Below, one piece after another: positions 1 through 11,511 of a stretch of 64,000 nucleotides of DNA. This DNA comes from Rhodothermus marinus (GTDB taxonomy: Bacteria; Bacteroidota; Rhodothermia; Rhodothermales; Rhodothermaceae). The stretch spans positions 1,479,501 to 1,543,500 of the forward strand of contig NZ_AP019797.1 of the NCBI RefSeq assembly GCF_009936275.1. Direction: 5' to 3'. The notes beneath the pieces were generated by a model. It did not search any database, was not told the origin of the DNA, and saw only the letters and a program-made list of their open reading frames with translations. The translations under genes and the position numbers were made by a program. Each line of letters starts with the position of its first letter. The stretch's first letter is position 1.

Positions 1-65
1 CTGGCGCCGGTGCTTCGGGCAGGATGCGAATTGGCTTGTTGCACGAAATGGACAGCTCCGGTGTG

Positions 66-94
66 TTTTTCTGAAGGGACAGCCCGTATCTTTC
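66..94 (+). promoter_or_regulatory. Predicted promoter of mannosylglycerate synthase
   Basis: A T-rich box (TTTTT, 66-70) lies 16 nt before TATCTTTC (87-94), close to the Bacteroidota -7 consensus TAnnTTTG. It would give a leader of roughly 35-40 nt before the ATG at 137. The spacer is a little shorter than ideal. Nothing else in 1-136 could be assigned; any upstream gene ends outside the window. Confidence 0.4.
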
Positions 95-136
95 CCTGAG
101 CAAAATGCGGGCGTAGCGTCAACCGGCTGAATCGCC

Positions 137-1330
137 ATGAGCCTGGTCGTTTTTCCCTTCAAGCATGAGCACCCCGAAGTGCTGTTGCACAACGTGCGTG
201 TGGCGGCCGCTCATCCCCGGGTGCACGAGGTGCTCTGCATCGGATACGAGCGCGAGCAGACCTTCGAGGCCGTCGAACGGGCTGCGCCCGAGATCTCGCG
301 AGCTACGGGTACGCCGGTAACGGTCCGGCTGCAGGAGCGGCTGGGCACGATGCGGCCCGGCAAGGGCGACGGCATGAACACGGCGCTCCGGTACTTTCTG
401 GAAGAAACGCAGTGGGAGCGCATCCACTTCTACGACGCCGACATCACCAGCTTCGGGCCGGACTGGATCACCAAGGCCGAAGAGGCGGCCGATTTCGGCT
501 ACGGGCTGGTACGGCACTACTTCCCACGGGCCTCGACCGATGCGATGATCACCTGGATGATTACGCGGACGGGGTTCGCGCTCCTCTGGCCGCACACCGA
601 GCTGTCGTGGATCGAGCAGCCGCTGGGCGGCGAGCTGCTCATGCGGCGCGAAGTGGCCGCCATGCTTTACCAGGACGAACGGGTGCGGCGGCGGAGCGAC
701 TGGGGCATCGATACGCTCTACACGTTCGTTACCGTGCAGCAGGGCGTTTCGATCTACGAGTGTTACATCCCCGAGGGCAAGGCGCATCGCCTCTACGGCG
801 GGCTCGACGACCTGCGCACCATGCTGGTCGAGTGTTTTGCGGCCATCCAGAGCCTCCAGCATGAGGTAGTCGGCCAGCCGGCCATTCATCGCCAGGAGCA
901 CCCGCACCGCGTGCCGGTCCATATCGCCGAGCGCGTGGGCTACGACGTGGAGGCCACGCTGCATCGCCTCATGCAGCACTGGACGCCCCGGCAGGTGGAG
1001 CTGCTGGAGCTTTTTACCACGCCCGTGCGCGAAGGAATGCGCATCTGCCAGCGTCGCCCGGCTTTCAACTTCATGGACGAGATGGCCTGGGCGGCCACCT
1101 ATCACGTGCTGCTCGAGCACTTTCAGGCGGGCGACCCGGACTGGGAGGAGCTGCTCTTCAAGCTCTGGACGACCCGCGTGCTCAACTACACGATGACGGT
1201 CGCGCTGCGCGGCTACGACTACGCGCAACAGTACCTTTACCGTATGCTGGGGCGCTACCGCTACCAGGCCGCGCTGGAGAATGGACGCGGCCATCCGGTA
1301 CCGCCGCGCGCGGCGCTTTCAACCGCCTGA
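137..1330 (+). CDS. mgs: Mannosylglycerate synthase (GT78)
   Basis: This enzyme joins GDP-mannose and D-glycerate in one step to make mannosylglycerate, a compatible solute used against salt and heat stress. The 397-residue product has the length I recall for the R. marinus enzyme and matches it almost throughout. It has the GT-A type N-terminal fold, a D100-A-D102 metal/nucleotide motif, D192 and the metal ligand H217 (in EGKAHRLYGG), all at the published positions. It is cytoplasmic; no signal peptide or membrane segment is seen. The ATG at 137 gives the expected N-terminus MSLVVFPFKHEHPEV. A promoter-like element precedes it and a RodZ-like gene follows on the same strand 70 nt later. The two-step MpgS/MpgP route is not in this window. 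Confidence 0.96.
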   Translation: MSLVVFPFKHEHPEVLLHNVRVAAAHPRVHEVLCIGYEREQTFEAVERAAPEISRATGTPVTVRLQERLGTMRPGKGDGMNTALRYFLEETQWERIHFYDADITSFGPDWITKAEEAADFGYGLVRHYFPRASTDAMITWMITRTGFALLWPHTELSWIEQPLGGELLMRREVAAMLYQDERVRRRSDWGIDTLYTFVTVQQGVSIYECYIPEGKAHRLYGGLDDLRTMLVECFAAIQSLQHEVVGQPAIHRQEHPHRVPVHIAERVGYDVEATLHRLMQHWTPRQVELLELFTTPVREGMRICQRRPAFNFMDEMAWAATYHVLLEHFQAGDPDWEELLFKLWTTRVLNYTMTVALRGYDYAQQYLYRMLGRYRYQAALENGRGHPVPPRAALSTA

Positions 1331-1400
1331 CGAAACACGGACGCACCGGCCGGGTCCAATATTGGACCAATCCAGATGTTGCTGGCAAAAGCGCCTCACC

Positions 1401-4486
<3,086 letters not shown>

Positions 4487-4555
4487 GGGGCTTGAGACGG
4501 GGAACCTTCCTGCATCCGACATTTCTATCGAATTGTGAACGCAGCTGGCAATGCG

Positions 4556-4822
4556 ATGAAAACGACGGTACGTCTTACACGCAAAGGGCAAATTACGGTA
4601 CCCAGGCAGGTTCGTGAGACGCTGGGTTTGCATGCCGGGGATGAGGTTGAACTATCTGTTGAGGATGGAAAAATTGTTATCCGTCCGGTAAGGCGCTACA
4701 GTGTAGATGAACTGCTCAAGCTATTACCCGGGAGTCCTGCTTCCTATCCTGGCGAGGCTGCGGAAAAAGCGGCTATCGTGCAGGAATTGGCCCGAAAGGA
4801 GCATCGAATCCGTGATCGTTAG
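4556..4822 (+). CDS. AbrB/MazE-type antitoxin
   Basis: This 88-residue protein has an N-terminal SpoVT-AbrB swapped-hairpin domain (MKTTVRLTRKGQITVPRQVR, then LGLHAGDEVELSVEDGKIVI). Its C-terminal tail probably wraps the toxin. The ATG at 4556 starts at the conserved domain; a GTG at 4535 would add only seven unconserved residues. It ends three nucleotides before the start of a PIN-domain gene, the classic antitoxin-toxin order, so it should bind its own promoter and neutralise that nuclease. Base composition is lower in GC than the neighbours, consistent with recent acquisition. Confidence 0.87.
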   Translation: MKTTVRLTRKGQITVPRQVRETLGLHAGDEVELSVEDGKIVIRPVRRYSVDELLKLLPGSPASYPGEAAEKAAIVQELARKEHRIRDR

Positions 4823-4825
4823 GCG

Positions 4826-5218
4826 ATGCGTTTCTGGCTGGATACCAATGTGCTGGTGCGCCTGATTACCCGACAGCCAGAAGAAATGTTCAGGCGCACC
4901 GTGGCCTTTCTCCGCAACGCAGAGGCCAATCGATACACCCTGTCTGTCCATTCCTTTTACGTTGCCGAGGCCATCTATGTACTTCGTGGTGTGTATGGCT
5001 TTTCATTGGAGCGGTTGCTGACCGACCTGCGGCACGTGCTTCGGTTACGGCTGCTGGAAGTCGATGAACACGTGCTGGAAGCGCTGGCGCTGATGGAACG
5101 CCACCGTGTGGATTTCGATGATGCTTTTCTGGCTGTGCTGGCCTCCAGCCGTGGCGAAAGCCTGCTTTCTTTCGACCGAGATTTTGCACGGTTGCCCGTA
5201 AATTGGAGGGAACCATAG
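4826..5218 (+). CDS. PIN-domain toxin (VapC-like RNase)
   Basis: Predicted Mg2+-dependent ribonuclease of 130 residues and the toxin half of the pair. The PIN acidic residues are visible: D6 in WLDTNVLV, E48 in YVAEAIYVL, D98/D99 in VDFDDAFLAV and D117 in LLSFDRDF. It starts three nucleotides after the antitoxin stop codon, so the pair is translationally coupled. It is typical of VapC/PIN proteins paired with AbrB-like antitoxins; the target RNA cannot be inferred. The stop codon is directly followed in the same frame by an exported-protein ORF. Confidence 0.85.
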   Translation: MRFWLDTNVLVRLITRQPEEMFRRTVAFLRNAEANRYTLSVHSFYVAEAIYVLRGVYGFSLERLLTDLRHVLRLRLLEVDEHVLEALALMERHRVDFDDAFLAVLASSRGESLLSFDRDFARLPVNWREP

Positions 5219-5830
5219 ACAAAACAAACCATACTGGCGACGCTGATTTTGCTGCTGGCGCTATTGGCGCCGCCTTCAGACACGACGGCCACGGTCTGGT
5301 TGGAATGGCATGCCGGCCGTCGATGGATCCACACGCAGGAGGGATCGGGCTTTTACACGGGGATGCTGCTGGGATGGCCCGTCTCGTCCCGGCATGGAAT
5401 CCAGTTCGGGCTGGGCTTCATGCGGCGCCTGACCGAAGCCCTCGAAGCACACGAGATCGGTCTGCTTGCACCGGGAGGACGGGGACCAGCGCATGACCGC
5501 TTTCCGTTGACGCAACTCGACGGATACGTGCGTCTGTACGTCCAACCCGATCTGAGCTCTTCCCTTCAGGTAGAGATTGCGGGCGGCCTGGGGATCGTCT
5601 GGACGGAGATGCCTTACAGAGCGCCGCTTTTCTGCATTCCGGAGTGGTGTGTCGCAGACCGATCTGTCGTCAGTTCCAGGCGACGTCTGGACGGCGGGCT
5701 CAGCGGTAGCCTGGCTGTGTTGATTCCGGTCGGAGCGCTGGTGATAGGTGGACGCCTGAGCATCCATCAACTCTTCGCCACGGCGCGTGACGTCTGGATG
5801 GTGGGGCTGGTGCTGCGGTTGCGCCGGTAG
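5219..5830 (+). CDS. Small exported protein, start codon unclear
   Basis: The frame is open from the codon after the PIN stop (5216-5218). Its first residues read TKQTILATLILLLALLAPPS, a good signal peptide, followed by about 175 residues with alternating beta-strand patterns that could form a small outer-membrane or periplasmic beta structure. No relative is recognised. There is no ATG or GTG in frame. The first common alternative is TTG at 5249, which would cut the signal peptide in half; ATA (5231), CTG (5234, 5243) and ATT (5246) also occur. The start may have been lost, or a rare start codon may be used. A GGAGGG at 5206-5211 would suit a start near 5216-5219. The feature is given from the first sense codon because the signal peptide begins there. 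Confidence 0.55.
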   Translation, partial: TKQTILATLILLLALLAPPSDTTATVWLEWHAGRRWIHTQEGSGFYTGMLLGWPVSSRHGIQFGLGFMRRLTEALEAHEIGLLAPGGRGPAHDRFPLTQLDGYVRLYVQPDLSSSLQVEIAGGLGIVWTEMPYRAPLFCIPEWCVADRSVVSSRRRLDGGLSGSLAVLIPVGALVIGGRLSIHQLFATARDVWMVGLVLRLRR

Positions 5831-5920
5831 CCCGAGAAGGGCTTGCTGCACTATTTTTTGACGCATTTCTGATCAGCTTTTTATACGACTGGATTGCCTC
5901 GAACACTTCAACTTCTTTTT

Positions 5921-5940
5921 TTAAGACAAAAATGTCTTAA
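5921..5940. promoter_or_regulatory. Perfect palindrome, candidate operator
   Basis: TTAAGACA (5921-5928), a four-base AAAA spacer and TGTCTTAA (5933-5940) form a perfect 8-bp inverted repeat. It sits in the AT-rich gap (5831-5974) that separates the small exported protein from the porin-like gene, 35 nt before the porin ATG. There is a T-run on the 5' side (5914-5922) rather than a T-tract after the hairpin, so an operator is more likely than a terminator for the plus strand. Confidence 0.5.
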
Positions 5941-5974
5941 TTATCGATTTTTCCTATCAAACCTGCAGGGTGTT

Positions 5975-7180
5975 ATGCAACGTTTTGTGCTGTTTATACT
6001 GGGGTGGGGGCTGGCATGGGCTGGCTCCGTCCGGGCCGGTGTTCCGGCCGATACGATCCAGGCACAGGGCACCTGGGGGCAGGTGCGGCTGGACGCCCGC
6101 TATCGCTACGAGCTGGTGGACGAGACAGGCAAAGAAACCGCGCGGGCCTCGACGCTGCGGCTGCGTGTGGGATACGGAACGCCCGCGGTTGAGGGCGTCC
6201 GGGCCTATGCGGAGGTCGAGGGCCTGAAAGCGGTGGGTGCCGACCGTTACAACAGCCTGCGTAATGGACGCACGCAATATGCCACGGTGGCCGATCCGGA
6301 AAAGGCCGAACTGAATCAGCTCTGGCTGGAGGCGAACCTGATTCCGCGGACGCGCCTGCGGGTGGGGCGTCAGCGGATCACCTACGACAACCACCGCTTC
6401 ATCGGCAACGTGGGCTGGCGCCAGCTCGAGCAGACCTACGACGCGGTCGCGCTGACGAGCCGCCCGTTGCCCGGGCTGACGATCGACGGGGCTTACCTGT
6501 GGCGCGTGCAGAACGTGCTTTCGCAGCGGCAGCGGCTTGCTGCACCATTGCTGCACCTGGCCTACACGGGCTGGCGCGTTGCCCGCGTGGTGGCCTACGG
6601 CTACTGGATCGGCTACGAAGAAGCGGCCAGTGCGGCGCGCTCGGTGCAGACCTACGGGATCCGTCTGGAAGGCAGCCGGCCGCTTACCGATCGGCTGGCG
6701 CTGCGCTACACGGGCGAATATGCCTACCAGATGGACTACCGGGACAATCCGAACGATTTTGCCGTGCAGTACGCGCATGGTCTGCTGGGGCTGACCCTGC
6801 GGCAGCAGGGCTGGGTGGTGTCGGCCACTGGCGCGCTGGAGCTCTTCACGAGCAACGACGGGGTGGCCTTCAGCACGCCGCTGGCCACGCTGCACGCCTT
6901 CCAGGGATGGGCCGACCGCTTCCTGAGCACGCCGCCGCAGGGCCTGCGCGATCTGTACGTGTCGCTGAGCGTGCGGCGGGGACGTGTCCAGGCGACGGGC
7001 GTCTATCATGACTTTGCCAGCGACGACGGCGACGTAGCCTACGGACGCGAGCTGGATCTGGTGGCGGGCTACGTGCTCACGCCAAATCTTTCACTCCTGG
7101 TAAAATATGCCGCCTACGAAGCCCGCGCCTGGAGCGTGGACGTCCAGAAATACTGGCTCATGATGACCTTCAGCTTCTGA
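5975..7180 (+). CDS. Outer-membrane porin-like protein (alginate-export type)
   Basis: Predicted 401-residue outer-membrane beta-barrel. It has a signal peptide (MQRFVLFILGWGLAWAGSVRA, cleavage near residue 21), then continuous amphipathic strands and a terminal Phe (MMTFSF), the usual barrel-assembly signal. The stretch LRVGRQRITYDNHRFIGNVG and the following WRQLEQTYDAVAL resemble the alginate-export/porin family that forms selective anion channels; the transported substrate cannot be read from sequence. ATG 5975 is preferred over the upstream in-frame start at 5894 because it begins directly at the signal peptide. A palindromic candidate operator lies upstream and a strong terminator follows, so the gene is a single-gene unit. 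Confidence 0.75.
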   Translation: MQRFVLFILGWGLAWAGSVRAGVPADTIQAQGTWGQVRLDARYRYELVDETGKETARASTLRLRVGYGTPAVEGVRAYAEVEGLKAVGADRYNSLRNGRTQYATVADPEKAELNQLWLEANLIPRTRLRVGRQRITYDNHRFIGNVGWRQLEQTYDAVALTSRPLPGLTIDGAYLWRVQNVLSQRQRLAAPLLHLAYTGWRVARVVAYGYWIGYEEAASAARSVQTYGIRLEGSRPLTDRLALRYTGEYAYQMDYRDNPNDFAVQYAHGLLGLTLRQQGWVVSATGALELFTSNDGVAFSTPLATLHAFQGWADRFLSTPPQGLRDLYVSLSVRRGRVQATGVYHDFASDDGDVAYGRELDLVAGYVLTPNLSLLVKYAAYEARAWSVDVQKYWLMMTFSF

Positions 7181-7207
7181 AGAAACCGACGTCCTTGCGC
7201 GTTTAAG

Positions 7208-7241
7208 TCCCCACCCGTATTGCATGGGTGGGGATTTTTTT
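7208..7241 (+). terminator. Rho-independent terminator after the porin-like gene
   Basis: TCCCCACCC (7208-7216) pairs perfectly with GGGTGGGGA (7226-7234) across a nine-base loop and is followed by seven T (7235-7241). It ends the porin-like transcript, 28 nt past the stop codon. Confidence 0.9.
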
Positions 7242-7333
7242 ATAGAATGGGCCGCTGCGTCGATATTAGCTGCTGGAACAGGGTTTGCCCGGCCATAGAA
7301 GTCGTTCATGATCAACCAGCAGTAAGGATGCGT

Positions 7334-7540
7334 ATGCGTGTGCGGGCAGAGGATGTGTGCCTGATGATGCAGCACGTGTTCAACGCGGCCATTGCGTTGC
7401 TCAAGGACAGCGAGCAGCTCAGCGAGGAAGTGAGCCTGGTGCGGACGGCGCGGCTGGCGGCGTTGCAGCGCTCGCTGGAGGATGTGGTGACCATCTACAA
7501 GGCCTACGAAGAAGACCAGCAGCAGCGATTCCGCTCCTGA
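7334..7540 (+). CDS. Small helical protein of unknown function
   Basis: Encodes 68 residues (MRVRAEDVCLMMQHV...) that look entirely helical and probably dimerise as a coiled coil; no known family is recognised. The open frame reaches back to 7220, but that lies inside the terminator hairpin, so an internal start is used. ATG 7334 has AAGG at 7324-7327 at a good distance; ATG 7328 is too close to it. The gene ends six nucleotides before the SSS symporter gene, so the two are probably cotranscribed, and the small protein might serve the symporter. That link is inference only. Confidence 0.6.
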   Translation: MRVRAEDVCLMMQHVFNAAIALLKDSEQLSEEVSLVRTARLAALQRSLEDVVTIYKAYEEDQQQRFRS

Positions 7541-7546
7541 CCGTCG

Positions 7547-9112
7547 GTGCTGACCCCCCTCGATTATCTGATCCTGCTGGGCTATCTGCTGGGCTCCGTT
7601 GCACTCGGACTGTGGGCCGGTGGACGCCAGCGTCATGCCGTCGATTATTTCCTCGGCAGCCGCACGCTTCCCTGGTGGGCACTCTGCCTGTCGGTCGTCG
7701 CCACCGAGACCAGCACGCTGACGGTGATCGGTATTCCGGCCGTGGCCTACGGAGGCGATCTGAGCTTCTGGAAGCTCACGATCGGCTACGTGCTGGGCCG
7801 CATCGCCGTCGCTTTTTTTCTGTTGCCCCGCTACTTTGAAGGCTCGCTCACGACGGCCTATGCCTTTCTGGGGCAGCGCTTCGGGCAGGGCATGCAGGCG
7901 GCCGCCTCGCTGGTTTTTCTGGCCACCCGGTTGCTGGCCGATGGCGTGCGCCTCTTTGCCACGGCCATTCCGCTGAAGGTAATGGCCGACATGGCCGGGC
8001 TGTCGGTTTCGTATTTTGAGGTGATTCTGGTGGTGGCCGGTGCTACCGTGCTCTATACGTTGATCGGCGGGCTGCGCGCGGTGGTCTGGCTCGACGTGAT
8101 GCAGCTGCTGGTGTACATCGGCGGGGCCCTGGGGGCGCTGTGGGTACTCTGGCAGGGGGCTCCGGACGGATGGTGGCAGACGGCCACGGCGGCGGGCAAA
8201 ACCCGCCTGCTGGTGCCCGGCGCCGAGACCAGCCCGATCCGGTGGCTGACCGAACCCTACGTGTTCGTGACGGCCGTCGTGGGAGGTGCCGTCTTTTCGA
8301 TGGCCTCGCACGGCACGGATCACCTGATGGTGCAGCGCCTGCTGGCCTGTCGCGACCTGAGCGACAGCCGGAAGGCGCTCATCGGCAGCGGGCTGATCGT
8401 GATGGCTCAGTTCGCGCTGTTTCTGCTGGTGGGGCTGCTGCTCTGGGTGCATTACGACGGGGCTACGCCGGCCGAGCTGGGGCTGTCGCGCGCCGACGAG
8501 GTGTTTCCGCGCTTCATCATCGAAGGATTGCCGCCGGGCATCTCCGGGCTGCTGCTGGCCGGCATCCTGGCGGCCGCCATGAGCACGCTTTCCTCTTCGC
8601 TGAACGCACTGGCGTCTTCGACGCTGTTCGATCTTTACGAGCGCTGGCGGGGGCGGCCGCTCGACGGCCGGCAGTCGCTCGTGGTTTCACGGCTGCTGAC
8701 GCTTGGCTGGGCGCTGGTGTTTGTCGGCTTTGCCAGCCTGTTCGAGAGCACCGACAACCCGGTCGTCGAACTGGGGCTCTCGATCGCCTCGTTTACTTAC
8801 GGCGGGATGCTGGGCGTTTTTCTGCTGGGGCGCTTCAACCGGCGCGTTTCACAGCGCTGGGCGATCGGAGCCTTTCTGGCAGCCATCGGATTGATGGTGT
8901 TGGTGATTTTCGGCGTGTGGGTGCGTCCGGATGGTCATCTGCTTTTTGCGCTGAAACCAGAGGCGGCGCGTGTGGCCTCCGAGGGTCTGCGCAGCCTGGC
9001 CTGGCCGTGGTACACGCTGCTGGGCGCGCTGCTCACCTTGCTGTTTGGATCCTTGCCGCACCTGGGGCATAGGTACCGACGTTCATCAAGCCAGACGCGG
9101 CACCTCCGATGA
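7547..9112 (+). CDS. Sodium:solute symporter (SSS family)
   Basis: A 521-residue inner-membrane transporter with about 13 predicted membrane segments. It carries SSS-type signatures: GYLLGSVALGLWAGGRQRH at the start, VDYFLGSRTLPWWALCLS, a GIPAVAYGG element and GLLLAGILAAAMSTLSSSLN, which corresponds to the conserved Na+ site segment. It couples inward Na+ flux to uptake of an organic solute; the substrate is not determinable here, though the best-known relatives carry sugars, sialic acid or amino acids. The start is GTG at 7547. Its TGA stop overlaps the ATG of the next gene by four bases (ATGA), so the two are translationally coupled. Confidence 0.88.
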   Translation: MLTPLDYLILLGYLLGSVALGLWAGGRQRHAVDYFLGSRTLPWWALCLSVVATETSTLTVIGIPAVAYGGDLSFWKLTIGYVLGRIAVAFFLLPRYFEGSLTTAYAFLGQRFGQGMQAAASLVFLATRLLADGVRLFATAIPLKVMADMAGLSVSYFEVILVVAGATVLYTLIGGLRAVVWLDVMQLLVYIGGALGALWVLWQGAPDGWWQTATAAGKTRLLVPGAETSPIRWLTEPYVFVTAVVGGAVFSMASHGTDHLMVQRLLACRDLSDSRKALIGSGLIVMAQFALFLLVGLLLWVHYDGATPAELGLSRADEVFPRFIIEGLPPGISGLLLAGILAAAMSTLSSSLNALASSTLFDLYERWRGRPLDGRQSLVVSRLLTLGWALVFVGFASLFESTDNPVVELGLSIASFTYGGMLGVFLLGRFNRRVSQRWAIGAFLAAIGLMVLVIFGVWVRPDGHLLFALKPEAARVASEGLRSLAWPWYTLLGALLTLLFGSLPHLGHRYRRSSSQTRHLR

Positions 9113-11505
9113 GCATCTGGGAACGATTCCAACGGGGGCGGCGAACGCCCCGACCGGTCGGCCAGCAACTGGAACGTGGCCGCGAGCAGGAGACCCGTCG
9201 GCAGCGTCGGCGGCAATGGATGATCAAAGCGGCGATCTGGCTCGGACTGATCGTGCTGACGCTGATCGCCTTTCCACGTGAACGCGTCTATCAGTTCACC
9301 GTGCGCGTCGGCGAGGTCTGGCAGCACAACGATCTGGTCGCCCCCTTCGATTTTGCCCTCTACAAGGATCCCGAGCAGCTGGAGCAGGAGCGTCGCCAGG
9401 TGATCCTCCAGACGCCTCCGTACTTCCGGGAGGTGCCCGATGCGATGCGTCGCATGGAGGCCAACCGCGACACCGTGCGCATGCAACTGGAGGCAATCTT
9501 TGAGGCCTATGCCAGCTATCGCCGGAATCTGCTGCGGGGACGACAGGATGCCGCGCGGGACGACTCGCTCCGCTATGCGGAGCTCCGGCGTAATGCCCGC
9601 GTCAAGCTGACGCCAGAGCAGTGGCGTCTGCTGGCCGAAGACTATCGGGCTGCTATTAACGAGGCAGGTCAGGTAGTCCGACGCGGTGGCCAGGAGCCGC
9701 TGTACGTGCGGGCGCTGGAGGAAGCCTGGTCGTTCGGCGTGCAGGTGCTTCAGCTCGGGCTGCTCGATGTGCCGCGCGACAGCGTGCTGACCGACGAAAT
9801 CGTCGTGCGCAACGAAGTGGAACGAACCGAACGCGTGCTTTCGGTCGATCGCGTCTTCGGGCTGGACGAAGCCTACGGCGCCGCCCGCGAGTATTTCCTG
9901 CAACAGTTCAACAATCGCCCCGAGCTGGCCAGTATTGCGCTGGCTTTTTTCCGGGCGATTCTGGTGCCTTCCTATGTCTATCTGCGCGCCGAAACGTTGC
10001 ACGCCTGGGAGCAGCAGCAGGCGCGTATTTCGCCCACCTACGGGCTGGTGAAGGCGGGTGAGGTGATCGTACAGCGCGGCCAGGTCGTGACCGAAGAGAT
10101 CAAGCGCAAGCTGACCTCGCTCGAACGCGCCCAGCAGGAACGCGGCGGCACGGCACTGTTCTGGCGACGCCTGCTCGGCCAGACGCTCGTGACGCTGGCG
10201 ACCTATCTGTTTTTCTTCCTGTATCTGTTCCTGCTCCGGCGGCCCATCTTCGACGACAACGCACAGGTGCTGCTGATCGCTCTGATCTTTGCGGCCATTC
10301 TGGGGCTTTATGCCATTGCCGTGCGGTTGCCCACACTGGCCATGTATGCCGTGCCCGTGGCCATCGCCTCGATTCTGCTGACGGTTATTTTCGATTCGCG
10401 CGTGGCGCTCTTCGGGACGATCACGCTGGCCTTCATCGGGGGGCACCTGCTCAGTTACGACTTCGAGTTCGTGTTTGCCACGGTCTTTGCCGGAACGCTC
10501 GGCATCTTCAGCGTGCGCGACATCAAAAACCGCGGCCAGTTTTTCCTGAGCGCCGGGCTGGTCTTTCTGGGCTATCTGGTGGTACTGGGCGCTTCGGCCC
10601 TCTGGCATCCGGCCGCCAGCGGGCGCTTTCTGTCGGACCTGCTGCTGGTGGGCATCAACTCGGTGCTGGTGCTGATGGCCTATCCGCTGCTCTGGGTCTT
10701 CGAGCGGGCCTTCGACATCACCACCGATCTGACGTTGCTGGAACTGTCGGACACCAACCGGCCGCTACTCAAAGAGCTGAGTCTGCGGGCACCGGGCACC
10801 TTCAACCATTCGCTCCAGGTGGCCAACCTTGCCGAGGCGGCCGCGGCGGCTATCGGAGCCCATGCGCTGCTGGTGCGCGTCGGAGCGCTCTATCATGACA
10901 TCGGCAAGATGGTCAAGCCCGAGTACTTCGTGGAAAACCAGCGGCCGGGCATGAATCCGCACGAGAACCTCAAGCCGCGCATGAGCGCGTTGATCATCGC
11001 CAGCCATGTGAAAGAAGGACTGGAGATCGGCCGCCAGTACGGGTTGCCCAAAAAGGTGCTGGATTTCATCCCCATGCACCACGGTACCACCCGGATCGAG
11101 TATTTCTATCGGAAGGCGGTAGAGCAGACGGGCGATCCGAATCTGCCGGATGCGGAGTTTCGTTATCCCGGACCCAAACCAAACTCCAAGGAAACGGCCA
11201 TTCTTATGCTGGCCGATTCGGTCGAGGCCGCCAGCCGGGCACTCGAAGAACCCACGCACAAGCGGCTGGAGGCGCTGATCGATCAGATCTTCCGGGCACG
11301 CATCGAGGACGGGCAACTGGACGACACGGACCTGACCTTCCGGGACCTCCAGAAGATCAAAGAGACGTTCCTGCAGATGCTGCTGGCCATCTACCACATC
11401 CGCGTGAAGTACCCGGGTATGGAAGAGCCGGAGCAGAAAGATCAGAAGGCGCCGAGCGAAACGCCCACCTCGCAGGAGACGCCCGCGCCCACGCAGGATC
11501 GGTAA
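9109..11505 (+). CDS. 7TM-HD phosphodiesterase (PgpH-like)
   Basis: A 798-residue membrane protein with the layout of PgpH: one N-terminal membrane segment (about 40-57), a long extracytoplasmic 7TMR-HD-type domain (about 65-345), seven membrane segments (about 360-545) and a cytoplasmic HD domain. The HD motif is ALYHDIGKM with H596-D597; other metal-binding elements are FNHSLQVANLAEAAA, MSALIIASHVKEG and IPMHHGTTRIEYF. PgpH relatives hydrolyse the second messenger cyclic di-AMP, so this enzyme probably lowers c-di-AMP and influences osmotic and cell-wall homeostasis. The start ATG overlaps the stop of the symporter gene. Confidence 0.9.
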   Translation: MSIWERFQRGRRTPRPVGQQLERGREQETRRQRRRQWMIKAAIWLGLIVLTLIAFPRERVYQFTVRVGEVWQHNDLVAPFDFALYKDPEQLEQERRQVILQTPPYFREVPDAMRRMEANRDTVRMQLEAIFEAYASYRRNLLRGRQDAARDDSLRYAELRRNARVKLTPEQWRLLAEDYRAAINEAGQVVRRGGQEPLYVRALEEAWSFGVQVLQLGLLDVPRDSVLTDEIVVRNEVERTERVLSVDRVFGLDEAYGAAREYFLQQFNNRPELASIALAFFRAILVPSYVYLRAETLHAWEQQQARISPTYGLVKAGEVIVQRGQVVTEEIKRKLTSLERAQQERGGTALFWRRLLGQTLVTLATYLFFFLYLFLLRRPIFDDNAQVLLIALIFAAILGLYAIAVRLPTLAMYAVPVAIASILLTVIFDSRVALFGTITLAFIGGHLLSYDFEFVFATVFAGTLGIFSVRDIKNRGQFFLSAGLVFLGYLVVLGASALWHPAASGRFLSDLLLVGINSVLVLMAYPLLWVFERAFDITTDLTLLELSDTNRPLLKELSLRAPGTFNHSLQVANLAEAAAAAIGAHALLVRVGALYHDIGKMVKPEYFVENQRPGMNPHENLKPRMSALIIASHVKEGLEIGRQYGLPKKVLDFIPMHHGTTRIEYFYRKAVEQTGDPNLPDAEFRYPGPKPNSKETAILMLADSVEAASRALEEPTHKRLEALIDQIFRARIEDGQLDDTDLTFRDLQKIKETFLQMLLAIYHIRVKYPGMEEPEQKDQKAPSETPTSQETPAPTQDR

Positions 11506-11511
11506 GGGAGC

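Noticed and set aside
4535-4555. Upstream GTG start for the AbrB-like antitoxin
   Set aside because: It adds seven unconserved residues; ATG 4556 begins at the conserved MKTTVRLTRKG.
7220-7333. Longer N-terminus for the small helical protein
   Set aside because: It would start inside the terminator hairpin and has no conserved look; ATG 7334 has AAGG at a proper distance.
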